Below are positions 12,285 through 23,605 of a DNA stretch of 64,000 nt, piece by piece. The first letter of the stretch is position 1, and each line of letters opens with the position of its first letter. The stretch is from assembly GCA_012656075.1 (NCBI GenBank), contig JAAKBF010000306.1:1-64000 (forward strand), read 5' to 3'. The DNA comes from Phytophthora hibernalis (taxonomy: Eukaryota; Oomycota; Peronosporomycetes; Peronosporales; Peronosporaceae). A program made the position numbers and the translations under genes. The notes beneath the pieces are model-generated. The model searched no databases. It was not told the origin of the DNA and was given only the letters and a program-made list of their open reading frames with translations.

Positions 12285-12839
12285 CAGATGCCCCCGTTTG
12301 ACGATGCCGCGGTCGAGCAGGGACTACGCCCGCGTGTGAGCGGCGCGGTCGAGAGCGGACTCTCGCACCTAGAGGAGGGTGAAGCATCGTTCTGCGACAG
12401 CGCAACATCGGTCTCGAGCAGGGGCACGAGACGAACGAAGACATCCCGACGGTCACGGAGACGATTGATGCCACGGCGAACCTAAGTGGATCCTGTGACG
12501 CCATCGATCGAGTCGGTCTGTACGCTTGAATGCGTGGAAGGTGCCCCCAACCGCACTTGTGTGGTCGCGGTAGCGAGCCCTCCTCGGAACCTTATCGATC
12601 ACGACACTTCCAGGCCTCTACTGGAAGCATTTCCTCCGGGATCTCAAGGCCGGTGACATCGAGCAGGTATGCTTGATCACCGATGCCGACTCGGCTCCCG
12701 ATGAGATCAACGCCGTCACCCATAACGAAATCCCAGGACGGCCGAAGAGCGATGAATCGATATCAGCGCGCGATGAGCGGTTTGCAGCACAGTCGTAGGA
12801 GTCGTTGAAGACGTCGGGCAACCCGGTCTACGAGACAGC

Positions 12840-13130
12840 CCTTTAGTTCGCCGACGTTTTTCCCGACAAGATCCCAGCGGAACTGCCAGCTGATCGCGGC
12901 GAGCGCCACCAGATGGATCTCGTGCCTGGCTCGAAGTACTGCGTGACGCGGCAGTGGCCACTGCCGCGAAACCAGGTCAAATCCATCGATGACTTCTTTG
13001 AGAGTCGCCGACAAGCCGGTCATGTGCGTGAAAGCATCTCGCTCCACTCGAGCCCGACCATTTGTGTGAAGAAGACAACCGGCGGATGGCGCTCCATTGA
13101 TCCGGAGTTGGCAGGTTCGTCAGCCGTTTT
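12840..13130 (+). pseudogene. Gypsy reverse transcriptase N-terminus
   Basis: FADVFPDKIPAELPADRG, then DLVPGSKYCVTRQWPLPRNQ, then HSSPTICVKKTTGGWRSID are the fingers region of chromovirus-like Ty3/gypsy RT. An in-frame TAG precedes FADVF. The catalytic palm is absent: identity is lost at about 13130. Confidence 0.7.
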
Positions 13131-13215
13131 GGCGAGTTTGTCTGGCCGCAGGTTCCTCACTCGGACATATAAGTTCTTCGCCGAGTCCAACATCGGGATC
13201 TGTAGCATCCACTGA

Positions 13216-13790
13216 CTCATCGATAGCGTCGGCTCCGGAAGTGGTCTCGTCGCGTCGTCTCCGTACTGATGCCTCACCCTAGATCGAGTCCGAGTTGAGT
13301 CATGTCGCTCTTCGCGGTCGCCTTGCTCATTTGTGTCGATAGCAAAGGCGTTAGTGGAAGACTGGCTCACTCGATCACGTAGAGGTTGGTTTGGTTCTTC
13401 GAACGGGGGCGGAAACTGGTCTTGATAGTTCTTTCGCTGAAGCGCCAAAGTGACAGAGCGCGGGTGTTGCAAAGGAAGTCGTGCTGCTGCTGTCGCCATC
13501 TATTCACACGACGATTTATATGGTTAAAACGTGCTGCTAACATCGACAACGATGCACACTCCGCTCGTACGATGGCTTTCATATGCCGCAGTTTCGTGGG
13601 ATCCGCCAGAATATTTTTGGCAATGAAAAGGTTCTGGGGTATAACATCATGAGATTACAGTAGATGCCCCGTATAGCAGCAGTAAGGGTAAAAAATACTC
13701 CTGTGGGTTTTCGCCCCTGTTCGTACCGCTGGCTTGTGTCCACAGCGCTTACGAGTCGCCCCACATACGTGTACATCTCTATGCAGTCCT
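13216..13790. other. Undefined spacer after the gypsy remnant
   Basis: No host gene is supported. A minus frame (13499-13020) rich in R/S/T/P with SQWMLQIPMLDSAKNLYVRVRNL could be an inverted retroelement gag piece, but the evidence is weak. The rest, 13500-13790, shows nothing I can name. Confidence 0.3.
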
Positions 13791-13859
13791 CACGGATATT
13801 CTACGAAAGAACAGTAAGGCATCAGAGTGATGATTTCTACAGTAGCAAGCTTGCGCCAA

Positions 13860-15300
13860 ATCTTTACGTACATCCACAGCATCAGTAGTGGACTGCTGTA
13901 ACTGTAGTAGTTTGTTGTTTGTAGCGCTGAGCTCTTCTGTTTGCTTTTCAAAGACTGCTCATACTGTTGAATGCAACCACGATTGTCAAAGGCTTGTGGT
14001 GTAACACGAGGCTGGGAACTACTTACCTGCTGACGAATGAGAGAAATTTCATCCTCCTTCAATTTTTGCAAGGCAGCTACTTGTTGGCGTAGTTTCTGGA
14101 CAAGAAAGACATGGCATATATTCGTGAGCTGGGCAAGAGCATGAAGCAACGCAAACGAAGCCTGGTCAACCTGGTCAAATTGCTCTTTTGAGGAACCGGT
14201 AGTATTCACTGGTGCTGAATGCTGATGATAGGGACGCTGGTTATCCACGCTGGCGTGTATTTGGTTGGCTCGGCTGAGGAGTTCCTGCATTTCTGCTCGA
14301 TGCCGGGCAGCCTCTGATGCCAAAGCGCGCTCATACCCGCGCGACTTTTGCTGCAAACAGCTTTCTAACGCAGCCATCCTCCGTTTCTGCTCGTTGACAA
14401 CACATCTTGAATTCTCTTTGTCTCTCTTTGCTTCTGTACTTAAGTATGGGGATAGTAAGATTGCGCGCTCGTCAGCGAATTGAAGATCAAATTGCCAGAG
14501 ACAGCCATTCCTCAACTCACCATGACCACCGTGAAATTGCTCTTTGCGTTGGCATACTTCTGGCGTAAGCGATCCCGATCAGTCCTATTATAATAGCGTT
14601 CTCCGCTGTTGCGTGATACAAAAACAGAATACGATGAGAAGATCGGCCCTGCTACAGTCATCACATGCGCACACGCACCGTTGGTTCTCAATAAACCTTG
14701 GACATGTCCTGCAGGCCCAAGATGCTTGTTCTTAAGCAATGTGCTACTAGTAAAAGAAGCTATCATATGGTCCACTTGGTCTTCATCTGAAAACACCGAT
14801 TTCAGCACGAGTCGTTCAATCCTTGTCAGCCGGACTAGAACTGTATATACATGTAGAGCACACTCAGGATATACCGCTTCAAACAATGTTTCTTGAGTTG
14901 TGTCGGTCCAATAGATCTACAAACAACAGAGTTTCATTTTAGTGTATCTGCTAGGAGTTCACATTACAGAAATGTAATAATTTTACGTTGTCGAAGCTGA
15001 ACGCGTGGTTTCCATATTGCATCCGTTCGGTGTCCTAAGCAGCAAGGTGTGAGGTGAGGTCAATACACAAACCGTGGAAAAGTATGCACTGCATACTTTC
15101 GCACCTTAATCACAATATTGCTCGGAGTCTCCTTATTCGCTCGAACATGTCTTCGGGGGCATTTTGGCCGTCAGCACAGGGTCTCGCACGAACATACACC
15201 TGCAATGTAAGAAACATACACACACAAGGATCCGTTGAGCACAACAGCACACAAAATGCTCTACACGTAGGAAACAACAACCAACCTTGACGTTCGCATT
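13860..15300 (-). CDS. Kinesin-like protein (partial model)
   Basis: Minus-strand exons spell the start of a kinesin motor: NANVK then, across an intron ending TTGCAG, VYVRARPCADGQNAPED, VRANKETPSNIVIK, DTERMQYGNHAFSFDN and IYWTDTTQETLFEAV, the beta1 to alpha1 region of the motor head. Downstream (14515-13860) the protein is coiled coil (YERALASEAARHRAEMQELL; VQKLRQQVAALQKLKEDEISL; ELSATNNKLLQLQQ). I could not place the P-loop or switch motifs; the intervening exon (14886-14512) does not look like a canonical motor. No in-frame ATG was found before NANVK, and at least two shifts are needed. It is a real but badly resolved kinesin-related gene, or a degenerate one. Confidence 0.45.
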
Positions 15301-15494
15301 TCCGAGCTACCGAGTGTAGTCGGTAGTGACCTTGTGGTCCATGGCAATCCTCTTCTCCTCGATCACGATGAACAGAGGCTTTAAGCTCGTTGCTTAGGTA
15401 GATAGATGCCTTTTGGGGGATATTTTCAGTTCACGTTTCGCTGACTTGCAGACTTGCCTGCGCCTCTTCATAAGAAAGCTGCAACGCTGTCACG
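15301..15494. promoter_or_regulatory. Short divergent intergenic region
   Basis: About 200 bp separate the kinesin-like gene (minus) from the DUF4485 gene (plus), so the two probably share one bidirectional promoter. No defined core promoter motif was recognised. Confidence 0.3.
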
Positions 15495-16666
15495 ATGGCG
15501 GTCGCCAACAACAGTACTGCGCCGAATAACTCGGTCGAACATCTGCACAATGTTCTGGCGTATATCCAACAGCTCAGTGCCCAAGCTTTTGACGGAGGGA
15601 GCGCTAACAAGCACCGACAGATTCGAGTCACACATTGGGTGCGGAAGCTCCGCAGCCAGCCCACGTCAAACACCACGTGGTTGAAAAGTGTGCTGGAACA
15701 TGCTAACATGTTGCTTCAAATGCTGCTAGAAGGCGTACGTGTGCGTATTCTCGTAGTAGATCCCAAGATGATGCTAACACGGAGTGGTCTTAGGTGATCG
15801 AGGAGCCTTTCACGAAAATGCCACCCCAAGGTCCGTTAGCTGCGCTTCCAAGATACCAGGTAAGACTCCAATGGCGATTCCAATTTAATGCAACGTACTA
15901 ATTGCATTGACCAGGTTGCACGTTTAGCAAAGGCAGCAACCCATTTCGTCAGATTGGCTGCAGACCGCACTCGAGCAGTACCGATGGGGGTGCAACTCAC
16001 GCCAGCAAGGCAAACAACACACAGTAATAATGTAGACGAAAGCGTGCAAACTGTAGCTATTGTTGAGAAGGTAAGTCAGCAGGCCCAAACCCAAGAAGAA
16101 GACGATCAGTGGGAATGGCAGCGCGTCTGGAAAGGTGCTTTCGGCAAGATGCGCCAGCAGCTACAGCTAAAGACAGAGGAGACCGAGACACTAGCCACCG
16201 AGAACAAGGTGCGGCATCGTACAATGTGAACGCTCCTATTCCCTTTATCTCTAACTTCATGTGTTCAGGAGCTGTGTGCTCTCGTGGTAGGCTACAAGAA
16301 AGCTCTGGAGGAAGCCAATCGGACTCAGCGCGACGTTGAAGCCAAGCATGCCGCCGCGCTGGACAACCTGCGCGCTGTCCACTCCTTGGAGCTATCGGAT
16401 CTGAAAGCTCGACACCGGCAGAAACTGCAGCAAATGACTCTGCAGAACGACGAGAAATTGGTCAGCAGACGACAAAGTCGTTTCATCCAGCCAACTCCCA
16501 GCAGCAGCAACACTGCGGTGCGTATGCAACTTGTGTATTAGCTTACCATTTTTTATCATTATTTCGCTGGTATAATGCACAGCCCGACGCCAATGCAGAC
16601 TTCTTGAAGTACATTGACGCCTTCTACTCGGCCACTTTGCACCTCACGGCACAGAACAAGGTCTGA
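15495..16666 (+). CDS. DUF4485 coiled-coil protein (CEP112-like N-terminus)
   Basis: Five exons (15495-15734, 15794-15859, 15915-16208, 16269-16517, 16583-16666) join without frame breaks. The N-terminus matches DUF4485, a domain best known from centrosomal CEP112: HWVRKLRSQP, then W-L-K and a helical stretch, then across the first intron VIEEPFTKMPPQGPLAALP, the family's most conserved block. The rest is coiled coil (WKGAFGKMRQQLQLKTEETE; VGYKKALEEANRTQRDVEAKH). Length is about 310 aa, shorter than animal CEP112. All introns are GT-AG, 55-65 bp. A centrosome/basal-body role is inferred from the domain and from its divergent pairing with a kinesin-like gene. Confidence 0.65.
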
Positions 16667-17159
16667 CGTACTTGACCAGCATACGTGACAGATAGATACC
16701 TCCATTTAACACTTGGATAAAGTAAGGAACTGACTTGTGGTACAAAAACAACACATCCCGGGATAAAGGGGGGGGTGAAAGCAACTCGCTCGGCAGGCCG
16801 AAACAACGCCTGCGGTTTAAAGATCCGTGTGCGCAGCACGGGCTTAAACTCAGGACCAAGCAGGGTCACACCTAGCTCGGCTTAGGGTTGTGTCACCGCT
16901 CTCAGGGTTTTTAAGGGTGAGGCTCGGGTGTAGTTTTCCTGTCGGCATCTCCAACTTTCATAATTTGAAGCAAGATGACATCCGTCCTCCAGGCGACTTC
17001 AAAGTTTATACGATGTAGAAAAAGACTAAATCATACATAACCTCCATATTAAGTTTCAGTAGACTCGTTTTGTACCACTACACGAGCCATAAAGTAAAGG
17101 CCCAAATCCGCAATAATTTTAATATAGCCGTCGCCCTAACGATAGAAACCAGAGACGTG
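16667..17159. other. Intergenic region before the Asterix gene
   Basis: No gene is supported. It contains a run of nine G/A-rich bases (about 16765-16775) and AT-rich sequence near 16990-17120 that probably holds the promoter of the plus-strand Asterix gene. Confidence 0.4.
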
Positions 17160-17566
17160 ATGTCGACCAAGACGCTGCAGGAGACCCGCGCCGACCGGGC
17201 GATTTGCACCCGTTCGTGCGCGAGCAGGTGGACCCAGACGACTCCCCAGGTGACTGGTACGCCTTCTTCTGCTCGTGCTGGGCTTCCTTGCGTTCACCAT
17301 GAAGGTGCGTCACAATTCCGCCCAAGTTTGCATTTCGACCTTTTATTTGGGCTAATATTTGTATATATTTGTAAATTGTTTAGTGGAAGGAGCTGGCGTG
17401 GGGCTCGCTGCTGCTGTGCGTGGGCTCGTTCACCAACATGAAATCGCAGGACATGAACACGACGCAGGTGGCCATGTCCTTCTTCTTCTCTACGAGCGCC
17501 CTCGCGTCCGCCTACATGGGCACGATGCGTCCTGGAATGCCCATGCAGTCGGCGCCCGCTTCATAG
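17160..17566 (+). CDS. Asterix (WDR83OS-like) subunit of the ER PAT complex
   Basis: Two exons around an intron 17305-17383. Exon 1 encodes DPRRPGDLHPF, matching the invariant DPRRP N-terminus of Asterix, then a hydrophobic segment LLLLVLGFLAFTMK. Exon 2 encodes WKELAWGSLLLCVGSFTNMKSQ, then TQVAMSFFFSTSALASAYMG, giving the three-helix pattern of this roughly 100-aa ER protein, which with CCDC47 chaperones nascent multipass membrane proteins. Oddity: the ATG at 17160, DPRRP and the first membrane segment are in three different frames of exon 1, so two single-base shifts separate them, while exon 2 is clean. Given the wider indel pattern, sequence errors are likely. Confidence 0.6.
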
Positions 17567-17738
17567 AGAGGGAGATGTAGGTATCCAGCAGGAGAGAGTG
17601 CTGTAAGAATGGAAAGAACCGAGCTGTTTGATGGTGTTTTGCCTTTGTGCTACATGTAGAGCTCTGGATGCCGGTAACGACTGCTGCTATTTCTGACTAA
17701 CGAAGTGTCATGATTCCTGCAACTGTTGCTGCCGGATA

Positions 17739-20700
17739 ATGACGATAGGTCTGCGCGAGGTTGGCCCAGAGAGGTTTGGCGAGGAGGCAATACGGACGAA
17801 GGATACCCCTCGTGATGGGTATCGAGATACTGGTCATGGAGCTGGCAGTGCTCTGCCTCAGAAGCTGATGAAGCGGCCGCGGGGAGCACCACCAGCCAAG
17901 ATACCCACGGATTCGACTGACCCAGCAACTCGGCTTTTGCCACCTATTAGGCCAGCAAGTCCCGCGGTTGCTTCTTCGATGATGACTATGGAGGAAAAAC
18001 AGCAGCGACAGATGCACTCGTTCCTGCACAACTTTCTCGATGCAGGGGAAAGTGGCCGCTTCCAGCAAGTGATTGACCTTCATCAGCATGGAATTGACAC
18101 GGGCATTACGGTCACTGACGCAACGCTGCAAGAAGTGGTGCTCGCTGTGCCGAATCTCCGCGGTTTGAACCTATCGGGCTGCTCTCACATCACTGACGCT
18201 GGGCTTTGGGCCGTAGCCAGACACTGCCAAGACAATCTGGACACTATCTACCTGGCTCAATGCGAGCGAGTGACAGAGCTTGGGCTGCGTCTTCTCGCTC
18301 ATAACTGCAGACTCGTGCTGGTGGACCTCAGTGATTGCCCGCAGCTGAACGATGCCGCGCTGCAAACGCTTGCGGCTGGCTGCTGGATGATCCAGACCGT
18401 CGTAATGAAACGGTGTCGAGGTGTTTCCGATGCCGGCATCGTCAAAATTGCTCAATGCTGCAAAGACTTACGCCATTTGGATGTGTCCGAGTGCTCTCGG
18501 CTCGGTGAATATGGCGACAAAGCGCTCCTTGAAATCGGAAAATGCTGCCCGAAGTTGCTTGTTCTGGATCTCTTCGGCTGCCAGCACGTACATGACCCTG
18601 GAGTTCGCGCTATCGCGAAAGGCTGTCCATTATTAACTACACTCAAACTCACTGGATGTCGGGATGTCAGCAGCATAGCTATCCGGGCATTAGCCCAGCA
18701 GTGCACACAGCTCGAGGTCCTCTCACTGTCGGGGTGCATCAAAACGACGAATACTGATCTTCAACTTCTTGCGACAAACTGCCCGCAACTTACCTGGCTA
18801 GACATCAGCGGCAGCCCGAATATCGACGCACAAGGTGTACGCGCATTGGCACAGTACTGCCATTCTTTGACGTATCTCAGTCTGGCTGGATGCCAGCGTG
18901 TAGGGGATGCGGCATTGGGTGAGCTTACCAGTGCAGGAGCTGGAGGTCTCGCCAAGTGTTTAGCGGAGTTGTCTTTGGCAAAATGTCCTCGCGTCACGGA
19001 AAATGGCGTCAACACTCTTACTACCGTATGCACCAACCTTATCACTCTAAATCTCACTAACTGCAGACAAATCGGACGAAGGTTCCTCCAGAGACTGATC
19101 AACAAGCTTGAATTCGTACAGTGGGCCACCAGTTTCTTCGGCTATGAGCCGCTTCCGAATGCCGCAGAGCTTTGCCGTCAGCGCGACCTCCAGTTGTTGC
19201 AACTTCGGAGTGCCATCAAAATTCAGTCGGCGATACGCGGATGCCTTGCACGTGGTGGACTGTGGCAAGCAAAACTCAAATTTGTGGAGCGAAAAATTCT
19301 ACCCAAGATTCAAGCGCTTGTGCGAGGGTTCTTGTTGAGGAAGAGTTTGGCGGCCGAAAAACAATACCAACTAGAGGGCCATGCTGCGCGCTTAATTGGG
19401 CGTGCATATCGCGACTTGCAGCTTCGACGCATGCTGGCGCGTGCGAAGCGCATACGACAAATCAAAGAGCACGAAGATGAAGCTGCTCTCATCTTCCAGA
19501 AGATTTTCAGAGGGCATCGCGACCGAAAGCTTGTAGTAAAGATGAGGTACGCTATCTACTGCGAACAGCAACTTCAAGCTCGTATTCTGGTGATGCGAGA
19601 TTTGGCAGCCACGAAATTGCAACGTGCGTTCCGAGGACATCGCGGGCGGTCCGACGTTGCCATGTTGCGTTCAATCAAAGAAGCAAAGCGTCTTCAGGAT
19701 GAGAAAGAAATTCGCTCGGCATCTTTTATCCAACGCGTATATCGAGGCCACAAAGGACGCAAGGTTCAAGCTCAACGTCTTGCCGAGCTACTTCATCAGC
19801 AACAATGCCAACAAGGAGCCGTCAAAATGCAAAAGGTGTTCCGTGGCCATCGAGCACGACGGAATGCTGTGCTGTTGCGTGCGGAAGCAAACGAGTTACG
19901 AATACTTAACGCCGCTTTGACTATTCAAAGATATTGGCGGGAATCCGCGATAAGCATTTGGCTGCGGTGTTGGTTGGGTTAGTCAAACTACGTGCCAGAG
20001 AAAACGAAGCTGCCTACTCGATCCAAGTTGCTTATCGTATACATGCCTCCCGAGGATTTATGAAGGCGATGAAACTGGTTTTGGCGGCGCAGCTGAGAAG
20101 GATGAAAGCAGCTACAGATATTCAGCGTATCATACGTGGGCACCGTGGGCGGGGCGAGGCCGAGCTTCGGACGGAGTTGCAGCGGTTCCGTCACCAAGCT
20201 AAACCGTTATTCGCGAAAGAAGCACGTTTACAAGCACTTGTGCATGATCTGAGCGAGAAAGTGGAGCAGCTACAACGTAAAATCACTACCGATGAAGAAG
20301 AAGAGCGTGCTCTCACACTTGAGCTCGAGAAAACTCTTCAGATCAAAACGAAGTACCACGACTCGAGTCGTATCACGGGCACGCCTCAACGCTATCTGAC
20401 GCAGTATCTGCAAGTACAGCTTGCCGATCAGCTACGGGCAAAGCGAACCGAGATCGCCCTTGATGGACGGGCATTCGAAGCCTTGACAACAAATCTGAAC
20501 GATGCTCAAAAACAATTGCGGGGCGTTAGGCGGGAACTCGAGCCGCTAACGGAAGGTGTTATCAACAAAACACGTGAAAACGTGTGAAGAGGTTGCAGGA
20601 TAAAGTTCGGCACGAACGTCAAGCGGTGACTATCATTCAAAAGGTATTCCGTGGCTTTCGCGTGAGATCAGCGGTTCGAGAAGGTGGAAATTGCTGGGCT

Positions 20701-21734
20701 CAAATGGTTTCACCCGACAATGCGCGACCATATTTCTATAATGCACTGACAGGGGCGACAAGGTGGCATCGTCCTTTAGCGATGGACATCTTCAAATACC
20801 AATTTGCAGAACCCCAAAGTGTGCAAGAATCACTGGGCGATGCTACCGGTACCATGAATTCGCGTCGTTCCGCCCGCAGTATTGGGACTGCTCGATCACT
20901 TCAGTGGCAGTATCGATATGGTTACGAATACGACGCTAACGGGAAGCTTGTCAAGAGCTCCAGGTCGCAACCACGGCCAATTTGGACCGAGCACACCGAT
21001 CCTGACAGCGGCATGGCTTATTACTACAACGTTCTCACCAATGAGTATCGATGGGAGAAACCTGCAGACTTCGACATCAACTATGAAGCTTTTGCTAGCG
21101 GACGCAGTGCCAGCAGCTCCGCGCGTAAGTGGTTCGAGATGGCTCATCACAAGCAAAATGCCGACGGCAGCAGCTTTCTCACTTCTCGATCGTCGAAGAC
21201 GCGTACTCTCGGCAAGAAGTGGATGGAGCTGGTCGACCCAGAGACGCAAAACACGTACTATTGCAACGAAGTGACAGGAGAGACGCGGTGGTCTCTCTCG
21301 CCTCGCAGTGCCCAGGACACCTCAGACACGGAAGACCAGATCTCATTGGTCTTGTTAGCGCAGGTGAAGCAACTTCGCGAGACACCGGTGCCATATTCAT
21401 CTCGGGACCAGCATATGAATTGGCTGGAAGTAGCTATCACCGAGAAGGACTGGAAAAGACAGACGCGATCGTCCAACAAATCTTCATTCGCGAACAGAGC
21501 CAAGCTGTTACGGAGCGTCGAGTTAGAATCGCGGCTGAGGAAACGGCGAGAGCACTTGCAGTCGAAGACACAGCGGACAACTTAAAGGCGATCAGTAGCG
21601 TTTCCTCTGCTTCGGAGTGGATCGAATGCACAGACGAAAACAGCGGCGCCACATACTTCTACAATCAGATAACCGGAGAAACAAGTTGGACCACACCGTC
21701 ATCAGCACCTTCAGGTCAGTTGGAAGCGTTGTAG
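17739..21734 (+). CDS. LRR, IQ-motif and WW-domain protein
   Basis: One long gene of about 1320 codons split by three small shifts. Residues about 120-450 are cysteine-containing LRRs of the AMN1/F-box-LRR type (LNLSGCSHITDAGLWAVAR and about ten similar units). Next comes a series of at least eight IQ-like motifs (AIKIQSAIRGCLARGG; AATKLQRAFRGHRGR; AVKMQKVFRGHRAR), likely calmodulin-binding. After a coiled coil (about 20200-20560) there are four WW-type modules (WAQMVSPDNARPYFYN; WTEHTDPDSGMAYYYN; WMELVDPETQNTYYCN; WIECTDENSGATYFYN). Shifts fall at about 19940 (GGG), 20583 (GTGTG) and 21455 (AAAA), each restoring a conserved motif if one or two bases are corrected. No F-box is visible; the start could instead be the later ATG near 17980. 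Confidence 0.7.
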
Positions 21735-21825
21735 GATAGTGGAGCCGACCTGAGTACACTCTTGCCTCGAAGGAACCATAACTTTATTCCACACGTCTGA
21801 GTCAAAACAATCCTGGCAATTGAAA

Positions 21826-23360
21826 CTATGCCTCCAGGCCGCCCATGCAGACCATCTTTGTCTCTTGGTACTCGTCCAGACCCATAAACGAACCCTCACG
21901 TCCAAGGCCAGACTGCTTCACACCGCCAAACGGAGCCTGCACGTTCGAGATCACGCCCGTGTTCACACCGATCATACCGCAGTCGAGCGCAGCGGCAACA
22001 CGCCACGTACGAGACAGGTTCTGTGAGAAGAAGTACCCAGCTAGACCTGCCTCCGTGCCGTTGGCCATCTCGATCACCTCCTCTTCAGTAGAGAACTTGA
22101 ACAGCGGCACAACAGGTCCAAAGATCTCCTCGCTCCAGACGCGCATGGAGTCGTCAACGTGGGCGAGCACCGTGGCCTCGTAGAAATTGCGGCCGATGTC
22201 GCTGCGCTTGCCGCCAACGAGAGCCGTCGCACCGTTCGTGACAGCGTCCTCCACGAGCTCCGACGTTTTGAGAAATGCGTTGGGGCCGATCAGCGGTCCA
22301 AGGTTCACACCTTCCTCACGCGGTGGGCCCATCTTGAGTTTCTTAACATGCTCCACCAGCTTGACCGCGAACTCGTCGTAGATATTCGCGTGGATGAAGA
22401 TGCGGTTGCTGCACACGCACGTCTGGCCGGTGTTGCGGAACTTGGAGGCCATGAGACCGTCCAGGGCCTTGTCAACATCGGCGTCTTCGAACACAATGAA
22501 TGGCGCGTTGCCGCCGAGCTCCAGCGACACGCGCTTCACCGTGGCGGCGGATTGTTCCATCAGTAGCTTGCCGACGCGAGTAGAGCCCGTGAACGAGATC
22601 TTGCGGACGTCGTGGCTGCTGGTGAGCGCGCCTCCGACCTCGGCTGCCTTGTCGTTGGGTGACGGCACCACGTTGATGACTCCGGCGGGGATGCCGACGT
22701 CCTCCGCCAGCTTGGCCAGCGCTAGCGCCGACAACGGCGTCTCCGCAGCAGGCTTCACCACTGCTGTGCACCCTGCGGCCAGACAGGGGCCTAGCTTGCG
22801 GGTGATCATGGCCAGCGGAAGTTCCAGGGCGTGACGATGCCACACACGCCCACGGGCTCCTTGATGGCCAGGATCTTGTGGTCGGGCGCCGACGTGGACG
22901 GCAGGAAGCCGCCCGAGTGCATGATCTCGTGCGCGTAGAAGTCGATGAAGCCGGCGGCGTAGGCCACCTCGCCCTTGGCCTCGGGCAGCGGCTTGCCGCT
23001 CTCCACGGAGGCGATGACGGCCAGGTCCTCGGTGTTAGCCACGATGGCGGCGTGCCACTTCTTGAGCAGCACGGAGCGCGCGGCGGGCGTGGTCTTGCGC
23101 CACTTCTTCTAGGCCGCCAACGCCGCCGCGATGGCCTCGTGGGTCTCGACGTGGCCCATGTTGGCCACGCGCGCGATCTCCTTGTCAGTGGACGGGTCCA
23201 TCACGGCGAAGTGCTTGTTAGAGTGCGCCTCGACCCACTTGCCGTTGATGAAGCCCGCCGACTGGATCAGCTCCTTGTTGTGCACCTCGACGTGGAAGAA
23301 GCGGCGCGTGGCCGACGATGCCGACGGCAGGACGGAGCGGTGGATCTTGGACGACAACAT
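21826..23360 (-). CDS. Succinate-semialdehyde dehydrogenase, mitochondrial
   Basis: Oxidises succinic semialdehyde to succinate with NAD(P), the last step of the GABA shunt. N-terminal MLSSKIHRSVLPSASSATRRFF is a likely mitochondrial presequence. Family blocks: INGKWVEA, GIVTPWNF, ITRKLGPCLAAGCTAVVKPAAETPLSA, SFTGSTRVGKLLM (coenzyme site), LELGGNAPFIVFEDAD (general base Glu), NTGQTCVCSNR (catalytic Cys), and EIFGPVVPLF. Length, about 505 aa, is normal. Two defects: an in-frame TAG at 23109-23111 (between ALAA and KKWRK) and a shift at about 22816 where TTCCGCTGG should read with one more C to give WNFPLAM. All catalytic residues are intact. Confidence 0.88.
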
Positions 23361-23600
23361 GGCTAAAGGAAGGAAACGGTTTCAGCTCTACGACGCAAAT
23401 TCGGAAGTGAACCAATGCGGAATGCTAGCATGTTGAACACAGCGGACCGCCCGGATATCACTTGGCGTTTGTATGGGTATTATATAGCGTACGTCAGCAA
23501 ACGCGTACGCTCCCATATTGCGCAGCGCTTCTGTTTGGCCGTCTTCCCCTGCGAGCGGACGCGGACGCCCGCGCCCATTGCGCATTGGCGACCTGCTCTG
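23361..23600. other. 5' flank of the SSADH gene and copia insertion site
   Basis: About 240 bp upstream of SSADH (minus strand) before the copia insertion at 23601. It presumably carries the SSADH promoter; the retrotransposon therefore sits within a few hundred bases of this gene's start. Confidence 0.4.
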
Positions 23601-23605
23601 CTGGT
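23601..23605. repeat. Target site duplication (left) CTGGT
   Basis: CTGGT here and at 30686-30690 flank the copia element exactly outside its TG...CA LTR termini, matching the 5-bp duplication expected for Ty1/copia. Confidence 0.85.

Larger units (their letters stand above)
10340..13215 (+). mobile_element. Ty3/gypsy gag-pol remnant
   Basis: Plus-strand pieces in order: gag (LNRWFREIDIAIASRP, then LSGKAKEWALGKLV, 10600-11275), retropepsin-like protease (11465-12013, LPDSGAKNNFFRA then DCILDIPWLSRYQPQ), a 72-bp tandem-repeat linker, and the RT N-terminus (FADVFPDKIPAELPADRG about 12850, DLVPGSKYCVTRQWPLPR, SPTICVKKTTGGWR to about 13110). Stops at about 12798 and 12844 and several shifts break it. 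After about 13130 the gypsy palm (the YxDD region) is missing, so this copy is 3'-truncated or interrupted. Confidence 0.75.

Noticed and set aside
13020..13499. Minus-strand 159-codon ORF
   Set aside because: Overlaps gypsy RT on the other strand and has no recognised domain; might be an inverted gag piece but not supportable.
22159..23366. Long plus-strand ORFs opposite SSADH
   Set aside because: GC-rich shadow frames of a well-conserved aldehyde dehydrogenase; composition is low-complexity R/G/H with no domain.
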